Shown here piece after piece: positions 54,590 to 63,120 of a DNA stretch of 64,000 nt. The translations under genes and the position numbers were made by a program. Below the pieces are notes generated by a model. The model was given only the letters and a program-made list of their open reading frames with translations. It was not told the origin of the DNA and made no database searches. Within the stretch, counting starts at the first letter, position 1. Each line of letters starts with the position of its first letter. Source of the DNA: Wielerella bovis (lineage in GTDB: Bacteria > Pseudomonadota > Gammaproteobacteria > Burkholderiales > Neisseriaceae); contig NZ_CP092361.1 in the NCBI RefSeq assembly GCF_022354465.1, positions 558,001 through 622,000 of the forward strand. The letters run 5' to 3'.

Positions 54590-56647
54590 TTAACCCACTT
54601 TATCGCCCGCTTTCGCACCTTCATGCACGTCCAGCAAACGCAATTTGCCGTCTGCAGTTGCCGCCGACAAAATCATGCCTTCCGACACGCCAAATTTCGC
54701 CATTTTGCGCGGCGCGAAATTCGCCACCGCAATCACATGACGACCATTCAATTCACTCGGATTCGGATAGCTCGCCGCAATGCCCGAGAAAATCGTGCGC
54801 TGCTCAAAACCAAAATCCAAGCTGAATTTCAATAATTTGGTGCTGCCCTCCACCGCTTCACAGTTCAACACTTTCGCCACGCGCATGTCCACTTTCATAA
54901 AATCGTCAAAGCTGCATTCGGGCGACACAGGCGCGTATGGGCTGCTTTCAGCTGGCGTTTCTACCGCAGGGGCAGCCTGAATGGTTTGTTTGTTGGCTTC
55001 TACTAAATCGTTCACTTGTTTTTCCTCAATACGTTGCATTAAATGTTTGTATTCATTGATTTTATGATTTTCAGGCAGCGTGATTGTGCTGTCTGCCCAC
55101 ATCAATTTGTCTACGTTCAAAAACGCCGCCGCTTGTTCCGCCACTTTCGGCAAAACTGGCGATAAGTACACGGTTAAAATTTTGAATGCATTGATTAATT
55201 CGCTGCACACTTCATGCAAACGCGTTTCCATGCCTTCTTGTTTTGCCAATTCCCAAGGCTTGTTCGCATCCACATATTCATTAACCACATCCGCCAAAGC
55301 CATGATTTCACGAATGGCTTTGCCATATTCACGGTCTTCATAATCTTGGGCGATTTGTGCTGATTTTTCAGTTAATTGTTTGATTAAATCGCTGCCCGAA
55401 ACATTTTTCAGGCTGCCTGCAAATTTTTTGCGGATAAAACCGCTGGCTCGCGCGGCAATATTCACATATTTGCCAACCAAATCGCTGTTTACACGCGCAA
55501 TAAAATCCTGCAAATTCAAATCAATGTCTTCAATTTTGCTGTTTAATTTGGCGGCGATGTAGTAACGCATCCATTCTGGATTCAAACCGCCGTCCAAATA
55601 CGATTTGGCGGTGATGAAGGTGCCGCGTGATTTGGACATTTTTTGCCCGTCCACCGTCAAAAAGCCGTGTGCGAAAATGCCAGTTGGGGCGCGATAACCG
55701 CTAAATTGCAACATTGCCGTCCAGAACAAGGCATGGAAATACAAAATGTCTTTGCCGATAAAATGGTACATTTCTGTTTGACTATCGGCTTGGAAAAATT
55801 CGTCAAAATTCAAGCCAATGCGGTCGCATAAATTTTGGAAACTCGCCATATAGCCCACAGGCGCGTCCAACCAAACATAGAAATATTTGTTCGGTTCATC
55901 GGGAATTTCAAAGCCGAAATATGGCGCATCGCGGCTGATGTCCCAATCGGACAATTCGCCATCTTTGAGCCATTCATTCATTTTGTTCAGGGCTTCGGGT
56001 TGCAAATGGGCTTTGCCATTGGTTTCGCCCGAAGTCCAAGATTTCAAATAATCCGCGCAATCGCTTAATTTAAAAAAGAAATGTTCGGTTTCTTTCATCA
56101 CAGGCGTTGCGCCCGATACGGCGGAATACGGGTTAATCAAATCGGTGGGCGCGTAGGTCGTGCCGCAGACTTCGCAATTGTCGCCATATTGGTCTTTGGC
56201 GTGGCATTTGGGGCATTCGCCTTTGACAAAGCGGTCGGGCAAGAACATTTGTTTTTCGGGGTCAAACAATTGGTTGATGTTTTTGCTGATGATTTTGCCG
56301 TTGGCTTTGAGTGCGCGGTAAATTTTTTCGGAATAGTGTTTGTTTTCAGGGGAATGGGTGGAGTAGTAATTGTCGTAGCCAATGCCAAAACCTGTGAAAT
56401 CCGCCAAATGTTCGGCGTGGGTTTTCTCAATCATTTGTTCGGGTGTGATGCCTTGTTTTTGTGCGGCGAGCATGATGGGTGTGCCGTGTGTGTCGTCAGC
56501 GCAGCAGTAGTAGCATTCGTGTCCGCGCGATTTTTGGAAGCGTACCCAAATATCGGTTTGAATGTGTTCAACCATGTGTCCCAAGTGAATTGAACCATTG
56601 GCGTAGGGTAGGGCGGAGGTTACAAGAATTTTGCGAGTTTTGTTCAT
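54590..56647 (-). CDS. metG: Methionyl-tRNA synthetase
   Basis: A 685-residue class I synthetase. [17 protein letters not shown] carries the HIGH-type signature (HLGH), [17 protein letters not shown] is the zinc knuckle (about 147-163), and [11 protein letters not shown] is the KMSKS loop (about 332-342). The C-terminal 110 residues are a tRNA-binding OB domain ([20 protein letters not shown]) typical of dimeric MetRS. A DUS encodes GSLKN in the middle. Confidence 0.97.
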   Translation of the reverse strand: MNKTRKILVTSALPYANGSIHLGHMVEHIQTDIWVRFQKSRGHECYYCCADDTHGTPIMLAAQKQGITPEQMIEKTHAEHLADFTGFGIGYDNYYSTHSPENKHYSEKIYRALKANGKIISKNINQLFDPEKQMFLPDRFVKGECPKCHAKDQYGDNCEVCGTTYAPTDLINPYSAVSGATPVMKETEHFFFKLSDCADYLKSWTSGETNGKAHLQPEALNKMNEWLKDGELSDWDISRDAPYFGFEIPDEPNKYFYVWLDAPVGYMASFQNLCDRIGLNFDEFFQADSQTEMYHFIGKDILYFHALFWTAMLQFSGYRAPTGIFAHGFLTVDGQKMSKSRGTFITAKSYLDGGLNPEWMRYYIAAKLNSKIEDIDLNLQDFIARVNSDLVGKYVNIAARASGFIRKKFAGSLKNVSGSDLIKQLTEKSAQIAQDYEDREYGKAIREIMALADVVNEYVDANKPWELAKQEGMETRLHEVCSELINAFKILTVYLSPVLPKVAEQAAAFLNVDKLMWADSTITLPENHKINEYKHLMQRIEEKQVNDLVEANKQTIQAAPAVETPAESSPYAPVSPECSFDDFMKVDMRVAKVLNCEAVEGSTKLLKFSLDFGFEQRTIFSGIAASYPNPSELNGRHVIAVANFAPRKMAKFGVSEGMILSAATADGKLRLLDVHEGAKAGDKVG

Positions 56648-56873
56648 ATTGATTATCTTTTTGTATGAAAAATTTTAAATGTAAACGAAAAATATTGAGC
56701 GTATTATGCCATAAAATACATTGGTTTGAATGATGAGATTGTGCTTTCAGGCAGCCTGAAAACCATGCAAAATCCATATTCTTTGGTGTATAGAGAAATT
56801 TAAGATAATTTGAATTCAGAATATTACAAAGTTTTCAGGCTGCCTATCTATGTAATAGGCAGCCTGAAAAACG

Positions 56874-57437
56874 CTATTGAACCGCAGAGGCTGCGCTTGC
56901 TGTTGCATTGACTAACACATTATCTGCTGCATGCAATTCTACTGCATGACCTTGGCTCGGCAACCATTTGTTTTCCACGCGCCATTTACCTGTCGCATCT
57001 TCCACGCGTACATACCAATGTACTGCAGCTTTCAATGGCTGTAATGCTGCGGTGTATTCTGTTTTGTTACCTGAGGCAGGAACAGCCGTTTTTTTGAGTG
57101 AAATGGTTTGGTCGTATGCTTGAGTTGCAGGGTGCAGCAATAATAAATTTAAGGGCATTTCTGGGTCAAAATCGCCACTCACAAAAACTTTTGCTGCTGA
57201 ACCATCATCATTGAACAATACCTGCGCCACAATATTACGCTTAATGGCTTCTGCATCACGTTCAATTTGCATATTAATATGCTTACCTTCTTTGTAATAA
57301 TCATCGGTAACCATATCATTCGCCGTGTGTTTTGCTACAAAAAATGTCGCAAAACCCGCAATGACCACAATAATTGGTCCCATCATCAACAACCAAAACG
57401 CAGTTTGTTTAAACCACGGCGCGTTATTATCCGCCAT
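56874..57437 (-). CDS. fixH: FixH family protein
   Basis: A 187-residue protein with an N-terminal membrane span (AFWLLMMGPIIVVIAGFATF) and a periplasmic domain; the DDYYKEGKHINMQIERD stretch after the span is typical of FixH/CcoH, which is needed for assembly or stability of cbb3 oxidase. It follows ccoG by 2 bases. The cco structural genes are about 10 kb away on the same strand. Confidence 0.88.
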   Translation of the reverse strand: MADNNAPWFKQTAFWLLMMGPIIVVIAGFATFFVAKHTANDMVTDDYYKEGKHINMQIERDAEAIKRNIVAQVLFNDDGSAAKVFVSGDFDPEMPLNLLLLHPATQAYDQTISLKKTAVPASGNKTEYTAALQPLKAAVHWYVRVEDATGKWRVENKWLPSQGHAVELHAADNVLVNATASAASAVQ

Positions 57438-57439
57438 AC

Positions 57440-58882
57440 TTACTCCCCAATAAAAATAGCTTTTTCTTTAATTTCACGAGCCTTGTCTTCAGGCTGCCCT
57501 TCTTCGCGATATTTAAACGTAAACAGAATTGGGTGGCTACCCTTATCTGCGTATTCAGGCTGCGTTGCCACTTGCACAGGTACTTTCACAATGTCGCCAC
57601 CTTTGACACTTATCCCATTTTCAGGCAGCCCTGTCAAACGAATATCATCAAAACCCGATACCGTTGCTGTTACAATTTGCGTATTTTCGCTGGCATTACT
57701 GATACTCAAATTATACGCATTTTCCAACATACCTTTGTTTTCACGCACCATCACGCCGCGGTCTTTAATCACATCAATTTGCATGGTTTGACGCGTGGCA
57801 ATACCAACCAATAAACCAATAATTGCCACCAATAAAACACCGCCATAACCCACCACTTTTGGACGCAACAAGCGTTTTTTAATATCCGCATCGGTGTATT
57901 CTTTTTTGAGTACCGCTTCGGTTGTGTAACGAATCAAGCCGCGTTGATAACCCATTTTGTCCATGATTTCATCGCAAGCATCAATACACGCCGCACAACC
58001 AATACATTGATATTGCAAGCCATCACGAATATCAATCCCTGTTGGACAAACTTGTACGCACGCAGTACAGTTGATGCAATCACCCAAAGGTTTTTCGCCT
58101 TCTTTTGGTACCGCGTTTTTCTTACGCGCACCGCGTGGTTCGCCGCGTTCTGCGTCATACGAAATAATCAGCGTGTCGTGGTCAAACATGGCACTTTGGA
58201 AACGCGCATACGGGCACATATAAAAACAGACTTGTTGGCGCATAATATGACCAAATAACCATGTTACAAAACCGTAAAATATGGCTGTGCCCAATGCTAC
58301 GCCGCTTGCTGTGCCATTGAATACCGCAGGGACAAACTCACGAATGGGCACAAACCAACCAACAAATGAAATCCCTGTCCATGCACACACAATAAAAATC
58401 AATAGATATTTAATTGCTTTGATACGGATTTTGCGTGCGTTCCACGGTTCTTTGTCTAATTTCAAGCGTTTATTGCGGTCGCCTTCTACCAAGTGGTCAA
58501 TCCACAACATGATTTCGGTGTACACAGTTTGCGGACAAGAATAACCGCACCACAAACGCCCTGCAATCGTTGTCCACCAAAATAAACCAAATGCAGAAAT
58601 AACCAATAAACCTGTTAAATACAATAAATCCGCAGGTTCCAATACCAAACTAAAAATATAAAAATGCCTGCCAGGAATATCAAACCACACTGCTTGCCGA
58701 CCGTGCCACATTAACCATGGCATACCGTAGAAAAACAGTTGCGTGGCGATAATCATAAAAATACGCAGATTAGCAAAACGTCCTTTTGCCATTTTGGGGT
58801 GAATGCGTTTTGCACCTTGATATAATTGAATAACTTGTTCTTTTGCCTGTGGTTTTTCAGGCTGTGTTGTGGGTTGAGACAT
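57440..58882 (-). CDS. ccoG: cbb3 oxidase accessory protein CcoG (FixG/RdxA)
   Basis: A 480-residue membrane ferredoxin involved in copper delivery to cbb3 oxidase. Five or so membrane spans (ILRIFMIIATQLFFYG-type at about 40-60; VVGYGGVLLVAIIGLLVG at about 345), GRLWCGYSCPQTVYTE, and two 4Fe-4S motifs CINCTACVQVCP and CIGCAACIDACD. A C-terminal Ig-like FixG domain follows (ENTQIVTATVSGFDDI). An uptake-sequence-like segment encodes LTGLPENG. Confidence 0.95.
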   Translation of the reverse strand: MSQPTTQPEKPQAKEQVIQLYQGAKRIHPKMAKGRFANLRIFMIIATQLFFYGMPWLMWHGRQAVWFDIPGRHFYIFSLVLEPADLLYLTGLLVISAFGLFWWTTIAGRLWCGYSCPQTVYTEIMLWIDHLVEGDRNKRLKLDKEPWNARKIRIKAIKYLLIFIVCAWTGISFVGWFVPIREFVPAVFNGTASGVALGTAIFYGFVTWLFGHIMRQQVCFYMCPYARFQSAMFDHDTLIISYDAERGEPRGARKKNAVPKEGEKPLGDCINCTACVQVCPTGIDIRDGLQYQCIGCAACIDACDEIMDKMGYQRGLIRYTTEAVLKKEYTDADIKKRLLRPKVVGYGGVLLVAIIGLLVGIATRQTMQIDVIKDRGVMVRENKGMLENAYNLSISNASENTQIVTATVSGFDDIRLTGLPENGISVKGGDIVKVPVQVATQPEYADKGSHPILFTFKYREEGQPEDKAREIKEKAIFIGE

Positions 58883-58990
58883 GATTTGAGTCCTTTTTGA
58901 ATATATTTTTTAGAATAAGACTTACTGCGTTACACAATTATACGCCTGTTGTGTTTGTAAAAAGTTATTAGCTTTTAACAAAAAGGCTAT

Positions 58991-59088
58991 TATAGTAAAT
59001 TCACTAAACCAGTATAGCGTTGTCAGCCCCCTTATGTGTGTACACGGCTGTCGCTGTCGCCTTGTCCTGATTTGGTGAATCCACTATA
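58991..59088. repeat. Correia-like element (type A), shortened
   Basis: 98 bases, ends TATAGTAAATTCACTAAACC / TTTGGTGAATCCACTATA, core GCGTTGTCAGCCCCCTTATG ... GGCTGTCGCTGTCGCCTTG. It lies between ccoG and hemW on the minus strand, adjacent to the hemW terminator. Confidence 0.8.
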
Positions 59089-59124
59089 AAAAGGCAGCCT
59101 GAAAACCATTTTTCAGGCTGCCTA
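59089..59124. terminator. DUS hairpin terminator of hemW
   Basis: AAGGCAGCCTGAAAA / TTTTTCAGGCTGCCT stem about 11 bases after the hemW stop on the minus strand. Confidence 0.85.
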
Positions 59125-59134
59125 TCTCATTTAT

Positions 59135-60298
59135 TTACAAAAAAATCTCAATTAAATCATTCAAAAAACGCCGCCCCAATGCCGTTGGGCGGAAAAACAT
59201 CGGATTGCTGTCCAGCAAACCTTTTTGCTGCGCTAATTGAATGCGTTGGCTGATTTTGGCGATGCTCACGCCCGTGCGTTCGGTAAAATATGCGCTGGGT
59301 ACGCCGTCTACCAAACGCAGCGCATTCATCATAAATTCAAACGGTAAATCAGATGTTGGCACGATTCTCCGTTCAATCGCATCGTGTGGATGGGCTTGCA
59401 TTGCCGCCAAATAATCCGCAGGGTGACGTTTGCGTGTGGTGCGTTCAATACGGTCGTGATGCGACAATTTGCCGTGTGCGCCCGCGCCGATGCCGATGTA
59501 ATCGCCAAATTGCCAATAATTGACATTGTGCCGTGCGCGTTGATTGCGGTGTTTGGCAAACGCGCTGGTTTCGTATTGTTCAAAACCAGCCGCTGCTAAT
59601 TGGGCGTGAACGGCATCTTCAATATCTTGCGCTGTGTCTTCTTCGGGTAAACCTTGTGGCGGCGTGTGTCCAAATGGCGTGTTGGGTTCAAGTGTCAGTT
59701 GATATGCGCTGATGTGGCTGGTGCCAAATGATATGGCAGTACGCACATCTTCGCAGGCAGCTTGAACGGTTTGATGCGGCAGCGCATACATCAAATCAAT
59801 ATTGACACGTTCAAAAATGCGCGTGGCAATATCAATCGCGGTTTTGGCTTCGTTTGCGTTGTGAATGCGCCCCAAAGTTTTCAGTTTTTCATTGTCAAAA
59901 CTCTGTACGCCAATAGACAAACGATTGATGCCCGCATCTTTAAATCCTTGAAATTTTTCATATTCAAACGTGCTGGGATTGGCTTCCAAAGTAATTTCGG
60001 CTGTGGGATTGAGTTTGACCAAGGCGCGAATGTCACTTAATAATTGGTCAATCGCTGCCGCGCTGAATACGCTCGGTGTGCCGCCACCGATAAAAATCGT
60101 TTCAATCGGGCGACCCCAAAAATGGGGTAATTCGGTTTGTAAATCGGTCAGCAAGGCGGCGATGTACGCTTGTTCGTTGAGCGTGGTTTTGATTTTGTGT
60201 GAATTGAAATCGCAATAGGGGCATTTTTGAATGCACCATGGAATGTGTATATACAGCGATAAAGGGGGGAGGGCGGTGAGAGAGGTTGAATTTAACAT
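59135..60298 (-). CDS. hemW: Radical SAM heme chaperone HemW
   Basis: A 387-residue protein: radical SAM motif CIQKCPYCDFNSH (residues 22-34, C-x3-C-x2-C), IFIGGGTPSVF, EANPSTFEYEKF and GVQSFDNEKLKTLGR. The intact CPYCDF cysteine beside the cluster is the HemW mark rather than coproporphyrinogen III oxidase HemN. It transfers heme to respiratory enzymes. The ATG at 60298 is within the target duplication of an IS982-family element whose end begins 2 bases upstream, so the native ribosome site is displaced. Confidence 0.93.
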   Translation of the reverse strand: MLNSTSLTALPPLSLYIHIPWCIQKCPYCDFNSHKIKTTLNEQAYIAALLTDLQTELPHFWGRPIETIFIGGGTPSVFSAAAIDQLLSDIRALVKLNPTAEITLEANPSTFEYEKFQGFKDAGINRLSIGVQSFDNEKLKTLGRIHNANEAKTAIDIATRIFERVNIDLMYALPHQTVQAACEDVRTAISFGTSHISAYQLTLEPNTPFGHTPPQGLPEEDTAQDIEDAVHAQLAAAGFEQYETSAFAKHRNQRARHNVNYWQFGDYIGIGAGAHGKLSHHDRIERTTRKRHPADYLAAMQAHPHDAIERRIVPTSDLPFEFMMNALRLVDGVPSAYFTERTGVSIAKISQRIQLAQQKGLLDSNPMFFRPTALGRRFLNDLIEIFL

Positions 60299-60299
60299 A

Positions 60300-61294
60300 A
60301 CGCGAACTCGGGATAAGAAATTTCATAAAAATTAAAGGGCAAACGTGATAATCTATTGTTTGCACACAACCAAGTATCACGAAAGCCCTTTAACATGGAT
60401 TATCTTACCGCACTTTTCTGCCAAATTGATGATTTTTGCAAAGAATTTGAACCCAAATTCAATAGCAAATTGATTAAAAACAATAAAATTCGTAATAGAC
60501 CAAGTTGTATCAGTACCGCAGAAATCATGACCGTACTGATTGCTTTTCATCAATATCGCATGCGTGATTTCAAAACCTATTACCAATGGCAAGTCCAATC
60601 CATTTGGCAGCGAGACTTCCCCAATATGCCCAGCTACAACCGCTTTTTGGAACTGGCTACACGAGCCTTACCTGCTATGTTGGTATTTTTAACCACCCAA
60701 ATGGGCAAATGCACAGGTATAGGTGTGGTGGATTCAACCACTTTGTCGGTTTGCCACAATCGCCGTATTCACTCGCATAAAGTGTTTAAAAACATCGCGC
60801 AAAGGGGCAAAAGCAGTACAGGCTGGTTTTACGGTTTCAAATTGCATGCGGTATTTAACCACTTGGGTGAGCTGGTCAATTTTTGCTTAACCGCAGGCAA
60901 TGTGGATGACCGTCAAGGTTTAAAACAAATGGCAAAGCACCTATTCGGCATTTTGGTGGCGGATAGGGGCTATATTGGAAAAGATTTAAGTGATTGGCTT
61001 AAAGAGAAATATGGCATTACTTTACTAACGGGTATCAAAAAAGGCATGAAACCCAAACAATACACAAGTGAGCAGAAAAAGCTGCTTAAAAAACGTGGTG
61101 TTATAGAAACCATTTTTGGGCAACTGAAAAATTTGTGTCAAATTGAACATACTCGGCATCGTTTGGAGCGTGGTTTTATCTTGAATTTGATTTCAGGTTT
61201 GACTGCCTATTGCCTGTTTCCTTATAAGCCAATGATGTTTGGAAAAAAGTCTTTGTTACCAATGAAGTAAGAAAGACTTATCCCGAGTTCGCGT
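60300..61294 (+). mobile_element. IS982-family insertion sequence, intact
   Basis: 995 bases with inverted ends ACGCGAACTCGGGATAAG / CTTATCCCGAGTTCGCGT, perfect over 18 bases, flanked by 7-base direct repeats TAACATA (60293-60299 and 61295-61301). One transposase gene, no passenger. The left duplication contains the hemW start codon (complement). Confidence 0.93.
60395..61270 (+). CDS. IS982-family transposase
   Basis: A 291-residue transposase from ATG 60395 (MDYLTALFCQIDDFCKEFEP). The DUF772-like start STAEIMTVLIAFHQYRMRDF is followed by the DDE core: Asp in GVVDSTTLSVC, Asp in LVADRGYIGK and Glu in VIETIFGQLKNL. The frame is intact, so the element may be active. Confidence 0.93.
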   Translation: MDYLTALFCQIDDFCKEFEPKFNSKLIKNNKIRNRPSCISTAEIMTVLIAFHQYRMRDFKTYYQWQVQSIWQRDFPNMPSYNRFLELATRALPAMLVFLTTQMGKCTGIGVVDSTTLSVCHNRRIHSHKVFKNIAQRGKSSTGWFYGFKLHAVFNHLGELVNFCLTAGNVDDRQGLKQMAKHLFGILVADRGYIGKDLSDWLKEKYGITLLTGIKKGMKPKQYTSEQKKLLKKRGVIETIFGQLKNLCQIEHTRHRLERGFILNLISGLTAYCLFPYKPMMFGKKSLLPMK

Positions 61295-61318
61295 TAACAT
61301 AGGTATCAATCATACAAA

Positions 61319-61349
61319 AGGCAGCCTGAAAAACTTTTTCAGGCTGCCT
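61319..61349. terminator. DUS hairpin
   Basis: AGGCAGCCTGAAAAA / TTTTTCAGGCTGCCT, 14 bases beyond the YdcH-like gene's stop on the minus strand. Confidence 0.85.
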
Positions 61350-61362
61350 ATTTTAAAAATCA

Positions 61363-61584
61363 TTAAACAGATGCTTTTTTCAAAATGATATAAAGTTCAT
61401 CTTTTAATGCCAGCTTTTTCTGTTTCAGCTCATGAATTTCATCTTTGGCTGTTGCGCTGGCAACTGGGTCATTCTCCAAATTAGAAATTTTCGTATCTAA
61501 CTCATTGTGTTCGTTGAATAGGCGAGCAAAATGAGCATCTTTTTGTTTCAGTTGGCTGATTAAATCACGATATTCTGGAAACAC
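61363..61584 (-). CDS. YdcH family (DUF465) small protein
   Basis: A 73-residue, highly charged, largely helical protein: FPEYRDLISQLKQKDAHFAR, then LFNEHNELDTKI and KDEIHELKQKKLALKDELY at the end, the DUF465 pattern. The role of the family is unknown. AAAGGACG precedes the ATG at a usual distance. With the hemW leader now interrupted by the IS, this gene may originally have been the neighbour upstream of hemW. Confidence 0.88.
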   Translation of the reverse strand: MFPEYRDLISQLKQKDAHFARLFNEHNELDTKISNLENDPVASATAKDEIHELKQKKLALKDELYIILKKASV

Positions 61585-61730
61585 TAGGCACGTCCTTTCT
61601 CGAGTGTGGAAAAAATAGAATAGTTCAACAGTTTTTCAGGCTGCCTTGTTTTTTTATTTAAACACATTCTATAACAATTTTAGGTGTTTTGCCATACAAT
61701 GCAGCCTGAAACACAAATAAGGAGCCATAA

Positions 61731-62357
61731 ATGATACAACCTAAATTTTTAACTTTGGACGGGATTGATGGTGCAGGCAAAACCACGCAATTAAATGTGA
61801 TACGAGCATGGTTTGAGGCACGTGGTTTACCTGTGTTGTTTACGCGTGAACCGGGGGGAACGCCTTTGGGCGAGCGTTTGCGTGAAATTTTGTTGGCACC
61901 TGAAACGCAAGTATCATTGCGAACCGAAACGTTGATGATGTTTGCGGCGCGTTGTCAGCATCTTGAAGATGTGATTTTGCCTGCGCTGAAAAATGGCGTG
62001 AATGTGGTCAGCGACCGTTTTACTGATGCGACTTTTGCCTATCAAGGGGGCGGACGCGGTTTGCCTGATGCGGATATTGCGGTGTTGGAGCGGTGGGTAC
62101 AAGGCAGCCTGAAACCTGATTTGACGATTTTATTAGATGTGCCGTTGGAAGTATCGTTGGCACGTATTGAATCTTCGCGTGAAAAAGACCGTTTTGAGCA
62201 GGAACAGGCGGATTTTTTCAGACGTGTGCGCGATGTGTATTTGCAGCGTGCGGCGGCTGCGCCTGAGCGTTATGTGGTGGTGAACAGCAATCGTGAAAAA
62301 GCTGATGTGAAAGTGGAGATTGAAACGGTGTTGGATAAATTGTTTCAGGCTGCCTGA
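61731..62357 (+). CDS. tmk: Thymidylate kinase
   Basis: A 208-residue enzyme converting dTMP to dTDP. P-loop DGIDGAGKTTQ (residues 8-18), TREPGGTPLGERLREILL (DR/TREP substrate loop), and SDRFTDATFAYQGGGRGL. The last five codons and the stop (TTTCAGGCTGCCTGA) are a perfect uptake sequence, so the protein ends LFQAA. It lies 2 bases before the DUF4230 gene. Confidence 0.97.
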   Translation: MIQPKFLTLDGIDGAGKTTQLNVIRAWFEARGLPVLFTREPGGTPLGERLREILLAPETQVSLRTETLMMFAARCQHLEDVILPALKNGVNVVSDRFTDATFAYQGGGRGLPDADIAVLERWVQGSLKPDLTILLDVPLEVSLARIESSREKDRFEQEQADFFRRVRDVYLQRAAAAPERYVVVNSNREKADVKVEIETVLDKLFQAA

Positions 62358-62359
62358 AT

Positions 62360-62977
62360 ATGAAAAAAATACTTTTGGGGTTGTTATTGGTTTTGTTGGT
62401 ACTGTGGTTTAGGGAAGATGTGTGGCAAGGTGTGCAAAAAATCAGGCAGCCTGAAAACCGCGTGGTCAATCAAGCAACGGTGTTGGCGCAAATTCGCTCG
62501 CTCAATCATTTGGATAGCACGGCGTTTCACATGGAAACGATTGTGAAAACGGAAAAACAGGGTAACTGGTTTGCTTTGTGGCAGGATAGCCAAAAGGGCA
62601 TTTTTACCGCACAAGGCAGCGTTCATGCGGGCTTGGATTTGAATAAGCTGACCGAAAAAAATGTACAAATAGCGGGCGATACAGTCATCATTACTTTGCC
62701 TCCTGTGGAAATTTTGTCAGTACGAGTAGAGGGGATTGATGTGTATGATTTGCGTACTGGAACATTGAATTTGCGCCCTGCGGATTTGAGTGTGCTGGAA
62801 CAAGTTCGCCAAGTGGCGCGTGTGCAGATGTTGCAACAAGCATGTGCTAATGGCGTGTTGGCGCATGCGAAAGAACAAACTCGGGCGCAAGTGGAACGGT
62901 TGTTTGCTTTGGCGCAAGTGAAGGTTTCAGTGTACACGCCTGCGGCTTTGCCTAAATGTGTGTATTCAGCAAAATGA
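62360..62977 (+). CDS. DUF4230 family membrane-anchored protein
   Basis: A 205-residue protein with an N-terminal membrane anchor (MKKILLGLLLVLLVLWF) and a periplasmic domain. SLNHLDSTAFHMETIVKTEK and AGLDLNKLTEKNVQIAGDTV with ITLPPVEILSV match DUF4230. Function unknown. A DUS encodes IRQPENR near residue 28. It begins immediately after tmk, so co-translation is likely. Confidence 0.85.
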   Translation: MKKILLGLLLVLLVLWFREDVWQGVQKIRQPENRVVNQATVLAQIRSLNHLDSTAFHMETIVKTEKQGNWFALWQDSQKGIFTAQGSVHAGLDLNKLTEKNVQIAGDTVIITLPPVEILSVRVEGIDVYDLRTGTLNLRPADLSVLEQVRQVARVQMLQQACANGVLAHAKEQTRAQVERLFALAQVKVSVYTPAALPKCVYSAK

Positions 62978-62989
62978 AAATAAATGAAC

Positions 62990-63018
62990 AGGCAGCCTGA
63001 AAATTTTTCAGGCTGCCT
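62990..63018 (+). terminator. DUS hairpin terminator of tmk-DUF4230
   Basis: AGGCAGCCTGAAAA / TTTTCAGGCTGCCT stem 13 bases after the stop. A further DUS lies at 63050-63061. Confidence 0.85.
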
Positions 63019-63120
63019 ATTTAGGAAATATTCTGTGTAAACATTGAAAGGCAGCCTGAAAAAGCGCACAATACCAATCTTTTTGTCATTTTAATCATCT
63101 ATATAAATCAGGGAAATATT

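Noticed and set aside
53603-61294. Composite transposon made of the two insertion sequences
   Set aside because: The two elements belong to different families, have different ends and each has its own 7-base target repeat; the genes between them are housekeeping.
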